Below, one piece after another: positions 24,804 to 33,109 of a DNA stretch of 64,000 nt. Under the pieces are notes generated by a model. It saw only the letters and a program-made list of their open reading frames with translations. It did not search any database and was not told the origin of the DNA. Origin of the DNA: MTP4 sp052056915 (GTDB lineage Archaea; Halobacteriota; Methanosarcinia; Methanosarcinales; Methanosarcinaceae); the NCBI RefSeq assembly GCF_052056915.1, contig NZ_CP195119.1:2728001-2792000 (forward strand). The letters run 5' to 3'. A program made the translations under genes and the position numbers. The stretch's first letter is position 1; every line of letters begins with the position of its first letter.

Positions 24804-27332
24804 TTACTTAACTCCCCTGAAATAGTGCCCCGTGGTAAACCCTTTCCCCAGCTTATCGCAGGTCCAGTTCCCGGTTTTTCCTTTCTCCAGGTAAATGTCA
24901 ATTGCTGCCCTGTACATCCGGGTAAGCTCTCTGATTCCCTGCTCTTCTTTCTCTTTCCTGCTCATCCCCAGGGTCTCGATCCTGATGCTTGCGACCCTCG
25001 CGTCAAGGAGTTTCGGGACATATTCGAGCATGCAGAGGGCTTTTGAATTCAGGAGGTGCATCCGGCAGGCCGGGTCCATGACCAGGGGAAACTCATAGTT
25101 TTTCTCGTCTACAAGGGCATAGTTTCCGTTTCTGCAGGGGGCTGTGCACCTCTCCTTCTTTCCTCCGAGCAGCCCGCCCACCACACAGTGTTCGGACTCC
25201 ATAAGTTCCAGGCGGCCGTGAACTATTGCTTCGGCAGGGCCTGCAGCTGCCAGGGGTCCGATTTCTTCAAGGGTGAGTTCCGGGGAAAGCGTCACCCTTT
25301 CCGCTCCCTTTTTGCAGAAGAAGTCCAGGGCATAGCTGTTGAACACGTTCAGGGGGCTGTCCAGGATAACGGGGACCCCTCTCGCCTTTGCGAGCCTGAA
25401 TACCCCGAGGTTTGACACGAGCACGCCGTCGGCAGCAAGGGCTTTTGCAGCCTCTAGAATTTCACTTACTGCCAGCATCTCGGGATCTTTCACGATTCTC
25501 GGGGTTTTGAAATAGACCTTCCTGCCCGCAGCCCGGACCATCCTGACAGCTCTTTCATAATCTGCTTCAAAATGGAAGGCTTTGTCCCTTTCCCTGCCTT
25601 TTCCTGAACAAAAGAGCCCTTCCCCGTAGTACAGCAGGTCCGCCCCGCCGTCAATTGCTTCTTCAAGTTCTCCGGGGGAATAGACGGATACGGCTAGCAG
25701 GGGCTGTTCCGGATGTGGCCAGGCTGCAAGTTTTGGGAGCTTTATTCCAGGTTCGGGGCAGGGTTTTCGTTTTCCCCTGACAATCCTGAGTTTTTCGAGT
25801 TCGGAGACTGCCCGGTTCCGGAGCTGGTTAATCTCTTTTACGGGGACAAAGACCTCTCCATGTACATCGACATCAATGGTTTCCGGTTCGAAGCCGGTGT
25901 TCCCGAGTTTGGAAAACTGCCGGGCAAGCTGTTCTTTTTCCCCGGGCTGCCGGAGGGCTTTTTCCACCACGTACTCCGATTTCACGGTCACGCTGTTCGA
26001 GTCAGAATCCCATAGCGTGAGTTCGAGGGGCTTTCCCTCCCAAACTCCGGCTTTCATGAGCACAGGGATCTTTCGGAGGGAGGTTTCCGAAGTATAGCTT
26101 TTTTCAAGGGTGTCCATCAGCCCTTTGTCAAGGGTTCGGTACACGGGGTTTCCTGGCCGGACTTCCACATTGAAGGGAATTTCAACGGTATCTCCCGAGT
26201 TTGCCTGTTTTACAGGTTTATTCCCTCTGTACATCTGGCGGATGACCCAGCCTTCCTCCTTTTCTTCCCTTCCTTCTCTATCGGTTCCTGCAAAGAGGAT
26301 CCCGTCTCCGGCAGAAAGGGAAGCTTTAAGCTCTACTGTTACCCGCCTTGATTTACTGTCGTAGCTTTTTACCGTGCCCGCAAAGACCCCCCGGTTATAG
26401 GGCCTGAGCCTGCTCATCAGTTCTCCACGCGGGTTTTTGAAGAAATATCCTTCCGTAAAACCCCGGTTGAAAAGCTGTTCCAGGGTTTCTGCTTCCTTTC
26501 GGCTTACGGAGCACTTTTTTGTGTCCTCAAGACAGCGGTCAAGCAGGCGGCTGTAAGTCCCGACAACGCCCGCCACGTACTCGGGCCTTTTCATCCTGCC
26601 TTCGATTTTTAAGGAAGAAATCCCTGTTTTAAGAAGGGCGGGGATACAGGGAGAACTGTTAAGGTCTTTCGGGCTCAGAATATACGTGCCTTCGGTTTTC
26701 ACTGTTTTTCCGTCTTTTTTAAGCCTGTACCCTTTCCGGCAGGGCTGGGCACAGTAGCCCCGGTTTCCGCTCCTGCCCCCTATAATGCTGCTCAGGAGGC
26801 ACTGGCCGGAGTAGGAGATGCAAAGAGCCCCGTGTATGAAGGCTTCGGTTTCGAGTCCGCTGGTTTCGCCGATCCGTTTGATTTCTTCAAGGGAACATTC
26901 CCTGGATAACACAACTCTTTCGATTCCAAGCTCCTTTGTAAAAAGGGCCCCTTCGCTATTATGAAGGGTCATTTGAGTGCTCGCATGTAGAGGAAGGTCG
27001 GGCACGTACTGCCTTCCAAGGGAGAGCAGGCCGATGTCCTGTACAAGGACGGCATCCGAGCCCATTTCTTTCAGGCGGCAGAGCAGGTCCAGGGCGGCTT
27101 CCATTTCCCCGTCCCTTAGCAGGGTGTTTACCGTAACATAGACCTTCACTCCCCTGAGGTGGGCGTAGTCTATTGCCTCCTCAAGCTCTTTATCCGAAAA
27201 ATTAGCCGCATACCCTCTTGCACTGAAGGCGTGGGCTCCAAGGTAAACCGCATCTGCTCCGTTCTCCACGGCTGCCCTGAGAGCTTCCATGCTGCCGGCC
27301 GGAGCCAGCAGTTCCGGTCTTGCAGGCTTCAT
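24804..27332 (-). CDS. Peptidase U32 family protein (RlhA/YdcP-like, long form)
   Basis: 842 residues. The N-terminal half has the U32 signature EAFIHGALCISYSGQCLLS (around 163-181) and the cysteine pair GYCAQPCRKGY (around 191-201). A middle DUF3656-type region follows. The C-terminal half carries a second, weaker copy with AIVHGRLELM and CTAPCRNG, so the protein is an internal duplication of the TIM-barrel domain. In E. coli the long member RlhA makes 5-hydroxycytidine in 23S rRNA; other U32 proteins act in prephenate-dependent hydroxylation or are called collagenases. An rRNA-modification role is the best guess. DNPH1-like gene follows at 18 bases. Confidence 0.85.
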   Translation of the reverse strand: MKPARPELLAPAGSMEALRAAVENGADAVYLGAHAFSARGYAANFSDKELEEAIDYAHLRGVKVYVTVNTLLRDGEMEAALDLLCRLKEMGSDAVLVQDIGLLSLGRQYVPDLPLHASTQMTLHNSEGALFTKELGIERVVLSRECSLEEIKRIGETSGLETEAFIHGALCISYSGQCLLSSIIGGRSGNRGYCAQPCRKGYRLKKDGKTVKTEGTYILSPKDLNSSPCIPALLKTGISSLKIEGRMKRPEYVAGVVGTYSRLLDRCLEDTKKCSVSRKEAETLEQLFNRGFTEGYFFKNPRGELMSRLRPYNRGVFAGTVKSYDSKSRRVTVELKASLSAGDGILFAGTDREGREEKEEGWVIRQMYRGNKPVKQANSGDTVEIPFNVEVRPGNPVYRTLDKGLMDTLEKSYTSETSLRKIPVLMKAGVWEGKPLELTLWDSDSNSVTVKSEYVVEKALRQPGEKEQLARQFSKLGNTGFEPETIDVDVHGEVFVPVKEINQLRNRAVSELEKLRIVRGKRKPCPEPGIKLPKLAAWPHPEQPLLAVSVYSPGELEEAIDGGADLLYYGEGLFCSGKGRERDKAFHFEADYERAVRMVRAAGRKVYFKTPRIVKDPEMLAVSEILEAAKALAADGVLVSNLGVFRLAKARGVPVILDSPLNVFNSYALDFFCKKGAERVTLSPELTLEEIGPLAAAGPAEAIVHGRLELMESEHCVVGGLLGGKKERCTAPCRNGNYALVDEKNYEFPLVMDPACRMHLLNSKALCMLEYVPKLLDARVASIRIETLGMSRKEKEEQGIRELTRMYRAAIDIYLEKGKTGNWTCDKLGKGFTTGHYFRGVK

Positions 27333-27680
27333 TAGCTGGATAACGGGACCTGCTCTTTATTAAGCTTTGGGGCAAAAGCCCGGGATGTTCCTGGGTTGGA
27401 TAGGGGTAGCTCAGGAAGGTTGGATGGAGAAAAAGTAGGTCGTTGGATGAGAGTAACTCAGGAAGAGTTGGGTGGAGAAAAAGTAGGACCGTTGGATGAG
27501 AGTAACTCAGGAAGAGTTGGATGGAAATAAATCAGGAATGGTAAAAATCCGGGTAGGGACCTGCTCCTGCAAGGAGAAGTCCCATGATTCTAAAAAATAA
27601 TTAACGAAGGTTGTTAAACTCAACCCCTCCCGATCAAGAGACCAGCTATCATTCTGCCTGGATAACTTAAATTCTATCGC
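27333..27680. other. Intergenic region with 48-bp repeats upstream of the U32 gene
   Basis: No gene seen. It contains three imperfect copies of a 48-bp unit (27394-27534) and a plus-strand stretch of unremarkable sequence. The minus-strand promoter of the U32 gene should lie close to 27350-27400. Confidence 0.5.
27394..27534. repeat. Tandem repeat, about 48 bp x 3
   Basis: Copies begin at 27394, 27442 and 27491 with GTTGGATGAGAGTAACTCAG (first copy diverged) and continue to GGAGAAAAAGTAGG. Confidence 0.8.
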
Positions 27681-28082
27681 TTATTCTTTCGGCCCGATAA
27701 TCCAGGTGACGGTTCTATCACTTTTCTTGTCTTTCATTGTTTCGCAGAGCATCTTGCCTTCATGCATTTGGCATTCGCAGGAGTAGCTGACCTTATCCAT
27801 CTTTCCGAGGTATTTGAAGTGGAGTTTGCATTGCCCCTCGGAGCACCCTATTTTATATTGGAGCCAGCCTTCTATATCTGCTCCTCCGGTACAGCTTCCG
27901 TCGCAAGCGACCAGCTCACAGCTCTTTTCCTCGTAAGACCCGATCTGTTCCGGGGATTGGTGTCCTTTTTTATATTTACCTTTCTCAATTTTTTGAGCTT
28001 GAAGGACCATCTCTTCATCAGTATTGTTCAGGATTTTAAGGCGCAAGCCTTCAAAATATTCCGTAGTCTCTGATTGCGACAT
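27681..28082 (-). CDS. Cysteine-rich hypothetical protein
   Basis: 133 residues from the ATG at 28082 (preceded by CAGGGGAT); a GTG at 28107-28109 would add nine residues but has AGGA only two bases ahead of it. Eight cysteines cluster in the central and C-terminal part (CELVACDGSC, GCSEGQC, YSCECQ, MLCET). The alternation of short strands with a central GGADIEGWLQYKIG is vaguely reminiscent of aegerolysin-like beta sandwiches, but I do not recognise a family with confidence. No signal peptide is evident. It stands alone on the minus strand, upstream of the U32 gene and separated from it by repeats. Confidence 0.6.
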   Translation of the reverse strand: MSQSETTEYFEGLRLKILNNTDEEMVLQAQKIEKGKYKKGHQSPEQIGSYEEKSCELVACDGSCTGGADIEGWLQYKIGCSEGQCKLHFKYLGKMDKVSYSCECQMHEGKMLCETMKDKKSDRTVTWIIGPKE

Positions 28083-28209
28083 CTTCAATATCCCCTGAGT
28101 ATGAATCACTCCTAATTAAGAATCCCATATAGTAATTTGAATCTAAGAAATAAAAAAGTATCTGAAAATATAAGGTGGCGTATATAAAAAAAGAATTAAA
28201 ATTCTCTCA

Positions 28210-28385
28210 AAAAAAGTTTCTGCTTAAAAAAGTTTCTGCTTAAAAAAGTTTCTGCTTAAAAAAGTTTCTGCTTAAAAAAGTTTCTGCTTAAAAAAGTTTC
28301 TGCTTAAAAAAGTTTCTGCTTAAAAAAGTTTCTGCTTAAAAAAGTTTCTGCTTAAAAAAGTTTCTGCTTAAAAAAGTTTCTGCTT
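28210..28385. repeat. Tandem repeat, 16 bp x 11
   Basis: Eleven identical AAAAAAGTTTCTGCTT units run without interruption from 28210 to 28385. Near-perfect identity indicates recent expansion or homogenisation. It sits between the Cys-rich gene's promoter side and the 3' end of the MazG-like gene. Confidence 0.97.
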
Positions 28386-28404
28386 ATAACTACAAAGTTT
28401 TAAC

Positions 28405-28692
28405 TCAGTCGGGGCAGATGCAGGGCTTTTGCCCGCAGGTGGGACAGACGCCCGGGTATTTTGCCTTAAACGCTTCTTCCAGGTCCACACCGTAGAGGTT
28501 GGCAAGTGCCCCTATCCAGGCAAAACAGTCGGCTAGCTCTTCTTTTATGTTCTCCGGCTCTTCACGGCGGATTGCTTCGGCAAGTTCCCCCACTTCTTCT
28601 ACAAGCCAGAGCATAGTGGCCGCGTTTCCCCGCTTTCTATCGTTATGGGCATAGAGTTCGTACATCAGTTTTTGAAACTCGGCAATTTCCAT
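28405..28692 (-). CDS. MazG-like nucleotide pyrophosphohydrolase with C-terminal zinc motif
   Basis: 95 residues. A single MazG/all-alpha NTP pyrophosphatase domain with the metal-binding EExxE signature VEEVGELAEA (E32, E33, E36) and a second acidic set KEELADCFAW (E52, D55). The C-terminus adds CPTCGQKPCICP, a likely zinc knuckle typical of methanogen members. Enzymes of this class hydrolyse noncanonical (d)NTPs to monophosphates. It lies downstream of hisF (192-base gap) and could be a fused-free equivalent of a phosphoribosyl-ATP pyrophosphatase-like enzyme, but HisE function is not supported by sequence alone. Confidence 0.82.
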   Translation of the reverse strand: MEIAEFQKLMYELYAHNDRKRGNAATMLWLVEEVGELAEAIRREEPENIKEELADCFAWIGALANLYGVDLEEAFKAKYPGVCPTCGQKPCICPD

Positions 28693-28883
28693 TCTTTTTC
28701 CCTCTTTTCCTGACTATCTTGTCCTCGAAACCCTGAAACTAAAGCAAAGCTCTGAGGGTTATATTTTCTCTCAGGCTCATATCTTTAAGGTGCTACCCGG
28801 AAGGCCCGGAGCTTGAGATGTCTAAATGCCCGGTTTCAGGAGCCTGAAAGGTCAAGGTGCTAATTCTCAGGGGGAGCTAATTC

Positions 28884-29705
28884 TTAGAGCCTGACCGGGA
28901 CGTTTCTTTCCTTAAGGTACTCTTTCACTTCCCCAATCGAGTGTTCCCTGAAGTGGAAGATACTGGCTGCAAGTGCGGCGTCGGCTTTACCTTCCGCAAA
29001 ACCGTCGTAGATGTGCTGGGGGCTGCCTACTCCGCCGGAGGCGATGATTGGGATGTCAAGTTCTTCGGAAAGTTTGCGGGTAATGGGGATGTCATACCCT
29101 GCGTAGGTCCCGTCCCGGTCCATGCTGGTAAGCAGGATCTCTCCTGAGCCGAGTTTTTCTGCCTGCTTTGCCCACTGGACTGCATCGATTTTGGTGCCTT
29201 CCCTGCCGCCGTAAATGACAACCTCATACCAGGCAGGAGTCCCGTCTTCCAGTTCCAGGACGGTTTTCCCAGGGTTGTTTTTCACATCGGTGTTTCGCCT
29301 GCAGTCAATGGCCGTGACAATACACTGGGCCCCGAATATCTCGGAACCTTCTTTGATAAATTCCGGGTTCTTGACCGCGGAAGTGTTGACCGAAACCTTG
29401 TCAGCCCCTGCCCGGAGGATCTGCCGGATGGCGTCGATGGACCCAATCCCTCCTCCAACGGTGAGGGGGATGAAAACTTCGTCTGCGGTCCTTTCTATCA
29501 CATCGAGCATGGTTCCCCTGCCGTGGGCAGAAGCTGTGATGTCCAGGAATACAAGTTCGTCAGCGCCCTCTTCGTTATAGCGCTTTGCAAGTTCCACGGG
29601 GTCACCTGCCTCTTTCAGGTCTACGAATTCAACACCCTTGACAACCGAGCCGCCGGCTTTGTCAAGGGTCACATCAAGGCATGGTATGATTCTTTTGGTG
29701 AGCAT
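28884..29705 (-). CDS. hisF: Imidazole glycerol phosphate synthase, cyclase subunit
   Basis: 273 residues forming a (beta/alpha)8 barrel. RIIPCLDV places the catalytic Asp at position 11, FIPLTVGGGIGS and KVSVNTSAV follow, VTAIDCRRN holds the second catalytic Asp, and IIASGGVGSPQH carries the phosphate-binding loop. HisF uses ammonia from the HisH glutaminase to make imidazole glycerol phosphate and AICAR in histidine synthesis. hisH is not adjacent. The length is the usual one for archaeal HisF. The minus-strand upstream gap (29706-29954) holds a TTTTAATAAC-like promoter element but no gene. Confidence 0.95.
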   Translation of the reverse strand: MLTKRIIPCLDVTLDKAGGSVVKGVEFVDLKEAGDPVELAKRYNEEGADELVFLDITASAHGRGTMLDVIERTADEVFIPLTVGGGIGSIDAIRQILRAGADKVSVNTSAVKNPEFIKEGSEIFGAQCIVTAIDCRRNTDVKNNPGKTVLELEDGTPAWYEVVIYGGREGTKIDAVQWAKQAEKLGSGEILLTSMDRDGTYAGYDIPITRKLSEELDIPIIASGGVGSPQHIYDGFAEGKADAALAASIFHFREHSIGEVKEYLKERNVPVRL

Positions 29706-29954
29706 CTAAAGGGATAATGAATTCAACTGTTATTAAAAGCTTATTGAAATCGACGGAACCTTACTTCCGCCTACAAAAAGGACTAAAAAAGTTTTCCGGC
29801 AGAAACCCTGTATGATGAATTCTGGTTCGGTCCCCAAAAAGCGGTCTCTCTCCTATTCCAAAAAACGGTCCTTCCCCGATTTTCGGAAAATAAAATCCCG
29901 GGACAGGAAATTTCCTGAAAAAAAATCTCCGAATAAAAAATTATTCAGGCAAGT

Positions 29955-30413
29955 TCAGACGAATATGTTCATTACGCGAGCCCCTTCGAGCCTTGACATT
30001 TCAATCTCGGAATTCTCCAGCACTTTTCTCCTTATCCTTATAGGGGCTCCTACCCGGAGCGCCAGGGCGATGCAGTCGCTTGGCCTTGCATCAAATTGCA
30101 TAAGATTGTGCCCTTCTCTCACCAGGAGGCGGGCATAGTAGACCTTATCGACCTTATCGTCAATCATTACTGCTTCTATCTTAATTCCAAGACGGTCGAA
30201 AACATTCACCATTAGGTCATGGGCCATGGGCCGAGGTGGAGAAACGCTTTTAAGGACGTTACCGATGGAAAGCGCCTCAAGGTGCCCGATGTATATAGGG
30301 AGCATGTTCCCCTTTTCGTTTTCAAGGAGCACGACCGGTGTAGGGTCTGAATATGCGTCGATAACATAGACATCTTTTACGCGAATTTCTTCAAAATCCT
30401 CGTACATGTCCAT
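29955..30413 (-). CDS. Bifunctional nuclease (DUF151) family protein
   Basis: 152 residues. The conserved DUF151 core is visible: LPIYIGHLEALSI (around 39-51), the central helix of VFDRLGI, YYARLLV, and FDARPSDCIALALRVGAPI (around 103-121). Plant and bacterial relatives show DNase/RNase activity, but an archaeal role is not established. The start may be the ATG at 30413 or the second at 30407, for which AAGTGAT has better spacing. It lies 169 bases downstream of pcm and may be read with it. Confidence 0.8.
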   Translation of the reverse strand: MDMYEDFEEIRVKDVYVIDAYSDPTPVVLLENEKGNMLPIYIGHLEALSIGNVLKSVSPPRPMAHDLMVNVFDRLGIKIEAVMIDDKVDKVYYARLLVREGHNLMQFDARPSDCIALALRVGAPIRIRRKVLENSEIEMSRLEGARVMNIFV

Positions 30414-30582
30414 ATCACTTTAATAGATTCGATCATATTAATAGCTTATTAAAATCTTTTAGAAATTTATTAAATACGATGTAATTTTTACAATAGTATT
30501 TCAAACTTTTTATGTTATTCGGTTTTACCAGGCTAATTTTTGAGATTGTTTTTCCGGATATATGCCTTTTACAGATTACTTT

Positions 30583-31344
30583 TTACCGATGCCTGAAACC
30601 GTATTTTCCTATCAGAGGCACAAAAACGACTCCCCCTTTCGTTTTTTTCGTTACCCTCCCTCTATTGTCTTTTTTTACCAGAATCAGTTCCTGGAAGTAA
30701 TCCCCTACGGGAATTACCATTATCCCTCCGGGTTTTAACTGCTCGATAAGGGGTTTTGGGACTTCCGGGGCTGCGCAGGTTACGGAGATCCTGTCGTAAG
30801 GAGCGTATTTGAGGCAGCCCGTGGACCCGTCTTCATGGAGGACCGTAACGTTTTCATAACCTGTATTCTTGAGGTTCTCCCTTGCATAATTAACGAGCGT
30901 TTCAAGGCGTTCCAGGGTGTACACATGGCCGTTTTTCCCCACCAGTTCGGCCATAACTGCTGCGTTGTACCCGGACCCAGCCCCTACTTCCAGGACTTTC
31001 TGCCCTTCCGAAAGTTTCAGGAGGTCACACATGACCGCCACCATGTGGGGGGCGGAGATTGTCTGGTCCAGGCCGATGTCCAGAGGCGTGTCAATATAGG
31101 CTACTTTTTTCATGTCCTTCCGGACAAACCTGTGCCTGGGGACGCGAAGCATGGCTTCAAGGACATCTTTTCCCACTCCCAGGGTTTCAAGCCCATCCAG
31201 AAGAGTCCGACGTCTGGCTTTAAGTTTTTCTTCCTCTTTTTCGTCGGTTTTCTCTTCCCCTCTCTTTTCTTCTTCAGTTTTTTCTTTACCAAGGTCCTCT
31301 TCCGCTATCACGTTTCCATGCCCTGTTTCCTCTCTTTCTTGCAA
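30583..31344 (-). CDS. pcm: Protein-L-isoaspartate O-methyltransferase
   Basis: Up to 253 residues. The catalytic domain has DQTISAPHMVAVMCDLL, motif I VLEVGAGSGYNAAVMAEL, and CAAPEVPKPLIEQLKPGG with the final IPVG strand, all typical of Pcm, which repairs isoaspartyl damage in proteins. A Glu/Lys-rich N-terminal extension of about 40 residues precedes it. The start is uncertain: a TTG at 31344 overlaps the upstream gene by 59 bases, and GTG at 31311 is an alternative. The overlap implies co-transcription and translational coupling with the HVO_0476-like gene. Confidence 0.9.
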   Translation of the reverse strand: MQEREETGHGNVIAEEDLGKEKTEEEKRGEEKTDEKEEEKLKARRRTLLDGLETLGVGKDVLEAMLRVPRHRFVRKDMKKVAYIDTPLDIGLDQTISAPHMVAVMCDLLKLSEGQKVLEVGAGSGYNAAVMAELVGKNGHVYTLERLETLVNYARENLKNTGYENVTVLHEDGSTGCLKYAPYDRISVTCAAPEVPKPLIEQLKPGGIMVIPVGDYFQELILVKKDNRGRVTKKTKGGVVFVPLIGKYGFRHR

Positions 31345-31921
31345 AAATGCGCTTTACGTATTTTGCGGCCATGACATCTCCTTTTCTGGACCTGAAAGCC
31401 CCGTCTCTTACCTTGATTTTGGTGATGGTGACCCAGGTATCTCCTACCTTTTCTTCTTCCCCTACAGTGAATTCTTTGTCTCCCTGGACTACTTTTTCCA
31501 GGGCTTCGGTCTTTTCGATTCCTGACTGCACGGAAAACTTTATTGTTACTTCATCGATGGCTCTTCCCCAGATCGTATTGATTTCTTCTGCCCTGGCTGA
31601 GTCCACGCGCTTTTCCCCCACTTCTATGGAGGTTATAAGGATAGGGCATACCATGCCTGTTTCCTCGTCATCGACAACTATTTCGTCATCCACGTAGAGG
31701 ACGGTTTCGGAGTCCAACTCTGTTCTGCAGGTGACGGATTTGTCCTTCCTGCTGACGATGGCCTTTACGTTTGCTATTTTTCGTTTTTCAAGCTTTGCTG
31801 AATGTACCTGCCCACATTCCAGACAGCGTACTACCGGGCTCTGGCCCTCTTTCAAAACCTCATGCGAGACCTCTTCTTTAGGGGAGCATGAGGGACATTC
31901 AACTACTATTTCTCTTGTCAT
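31286..31921 (-). CDS. HVO_0476-family zinc-ribbon protein
   Basis: 211 residues from the ATG at 31921 (MTREIVVECPSC). A longer ORF begins at 31945, but the TATA-like TTAAATATTTAG at about 31951-31962 ends only a few bases from that codon, so it cannot be in the transcript. The N-terminal ribbon is CPSC...CLECG; the rest is a beta-rich domain with DDEIVVDDEETG and KVGDTWVTITKIKV. This widespread archaeal family has no proven function. It heads the unit with pcm, overlapping it by up to 59 bases. A partial duplicate lies just upstream at 32035-32223. Confidence 0.78.
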   Translation of the reverse strand: MTREIVVECPSCSPKEEVSHEVLKEGQSPVVRCLECGQVHSAKLEKRKIANVKAIVSRKDKSVTCRTELDSETVLYVDDEIVVDDEETGMVCPILITSIEVGEKRVDSARAEEINTIWGRAIDEVTIKFSVQSGIEKTEALEKVVQGDKEFTVGEEEKVGDTWVTITKIKVRDGAFRSRKGDVMAAKYVKRIFARKRGNRAWKRDSGRGPW

Positions 31922-32034
31922 GTTCAAATCAGTACTTGCATTCAAAACGCTAAATATTTAACTCCTCTGGTGGCGTTTTTTTGGGAGGTTTTCGGCAACA
32001 GGAATTTGGGGGACAGGGATTCCAAAAAAAAGGA

Positions 32035-32223
32035 TCAGAGAATAGGGATTTCGGGGAAAATAATTTGTATAATGGTTTTTTCCGGGGTTTCTATTTTCTG
32101 TGAGACATACACCAACCCGCATTTCCGGCAGAGGACTAGAGTTTTTTCCTAATTTCGGATCTCGTGCGGAACCTTTTCTTCGGGGGAGCACGAAGGGCAT
32201 TCAATTATGGTTTCCTGTGTCAT
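32035..32223 (-). pseudogene. Partial duplicate of the zinc-ribbon gene with an in-frame TAG
   Basis: The frame from ATG at 32221-32223 reads MTQETIIECPSCSPEEKVPH, closely matching the start of the neighbouring zinc-ribbon protein, then meets TAG at 32149-32151 (codon 25). It continues in frame through a second metal pair CRKCG to a TGA at 32035. Both cysteine pairs of the ribbon are preserved across the TAG, while similarity to the paralogue fades beyond it. Either it is a decaying tandem duplicate, or the TAG is read as pyrrolysine to give a 62-residue mini-ribbon. A TATA-like stretch precedes it, as in the intact copy. I call it a pseudogene as the safer option. Confidence 0.5.
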
Positions 32224-32273
32224 GTCAAATTAATACTTCTAACGAATATACAACTATTTAAAAAAAACGTAAA

Positions 32274-32416
32274 AATTTTTATATGCTACTCGGAAACAAT
32301 TATCCTTTTACCTTCTATTGGTGGGTATTATCAAAAGTTTTATTATAGGGGAGTGCGTAGTTCCACATCTCATTATTGAGACGCATCTCAAAATTAAGGT
32401 AAAAAGGGTGCCGATA
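32274..32416 (+). promoter_or_regulatory. ribK promoter and leader
   Basis: AATTTTTATATGC at 32274-32286 is a TATA candidate, predicting a start near 32305 and a leader of about 110 nt to the GTG at 32417. AGGGTG at 32405-32410 is the ribosome site. Confidence 0.45.
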
Positions 32417-33109
32417 GTGCCGGACATCGAATACCTGAAGAAGCTTGCCCTCATGGGGGCAACGAATAAAACTATAAAGATCTCTTCAAGTGAGTTCCAA
32501 AGATATGTGGGAACCAGCTCCAAGACAGCGGCAAGGAAATTAAAACAACTGGAAGAAGAGCGGCTGATCGAAAGAACGATTGTTCCCGGTGGTCAGTTGA
32601 TAAAAATGACAGAAAAAGGGATTGAAATCCTTAAAAATGAATACTCTGAATACAGGCAGATCTTTTCCCCTGAAAATGACGCTTTCGAACTTGAGGGTAA
32701 CGTGCTCACGGGCCTGGGTGAAGGACAATATTATATCAACATCCCCGGATACAGGAAACAGTTCGAGGAACAGTTGCATTTTGTGCCTTTCCCCGGAACC
32801 CTGAATGTGCAGCTTTCCGAGGACAGTTCGGAGGACAGGGACCGGCTTGGCGAGTTGCCTGCTCTTCACATCCACGGTTTCAGTGATGGGGAGCGGACTT
32901 ACGGAGGAGGAAAATGTTATCCTGTGAAGATCGACGGGGAAGAGGCTGTAGTGGTCGTCCCGGAGAGGACTCACTATCCGAATGATTTAATTGAAGTCAT
33001 TGCTCCGGTAAAACTCAGGGACGCCCTGGACCTGAAAGACGGAGACCACGTTAAGATAAAAATTGAAAAACAGGGACTTGAAAAACAGGGTATGGAGGGC
33101 CGAAAATGA
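32417..33109 (+). CDS. ribK: CTP-dependent riboflavin kinase with N-terminal winged helix
   Basis: 230 residues from the GTG at 32417, chosen because AGGGTG lies 6 bases upstream and the conserved MPDIEYLKKLALMGA start fits; longer in-frame starts exist. The N-terminal domain (about 1-90) is a wHTH, and the C-terminal domain is the archaeal RibK cradle-loop barrel with GEGQYYI, FPGTLNVQL and ERTHYPNDLIEVIAP. RibK phosphorylates riboflavin to FMN using CTP. In some archaea the fused form (RbkR) also acts as a transcription factor for riboflavin genes. Its stop overlaps ribB (ATGA), so the pair is an operon and may be autoregulated. Confidence 0.9.
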   Translation: MPDIEYLKKLALMGATNKTIKISSSEFQRYVGTSSKTAARKLKQLEEERLIERTIVPGGQLIKMTEKGIEILKNEYSEYRQIFSPENDAFELEGNVLTGLGEGQYYINIPGYRKQFEEQLHFVPFPGTLNVQLSEDSSEDRDRLGELPALHIHGFSDGERTYGGGKCYPVKIDGEEAVVVVPERTHYPNDLIEVIAPVKLRDALDLKDGDHVKIKIEKQGLEKQGMEGRK

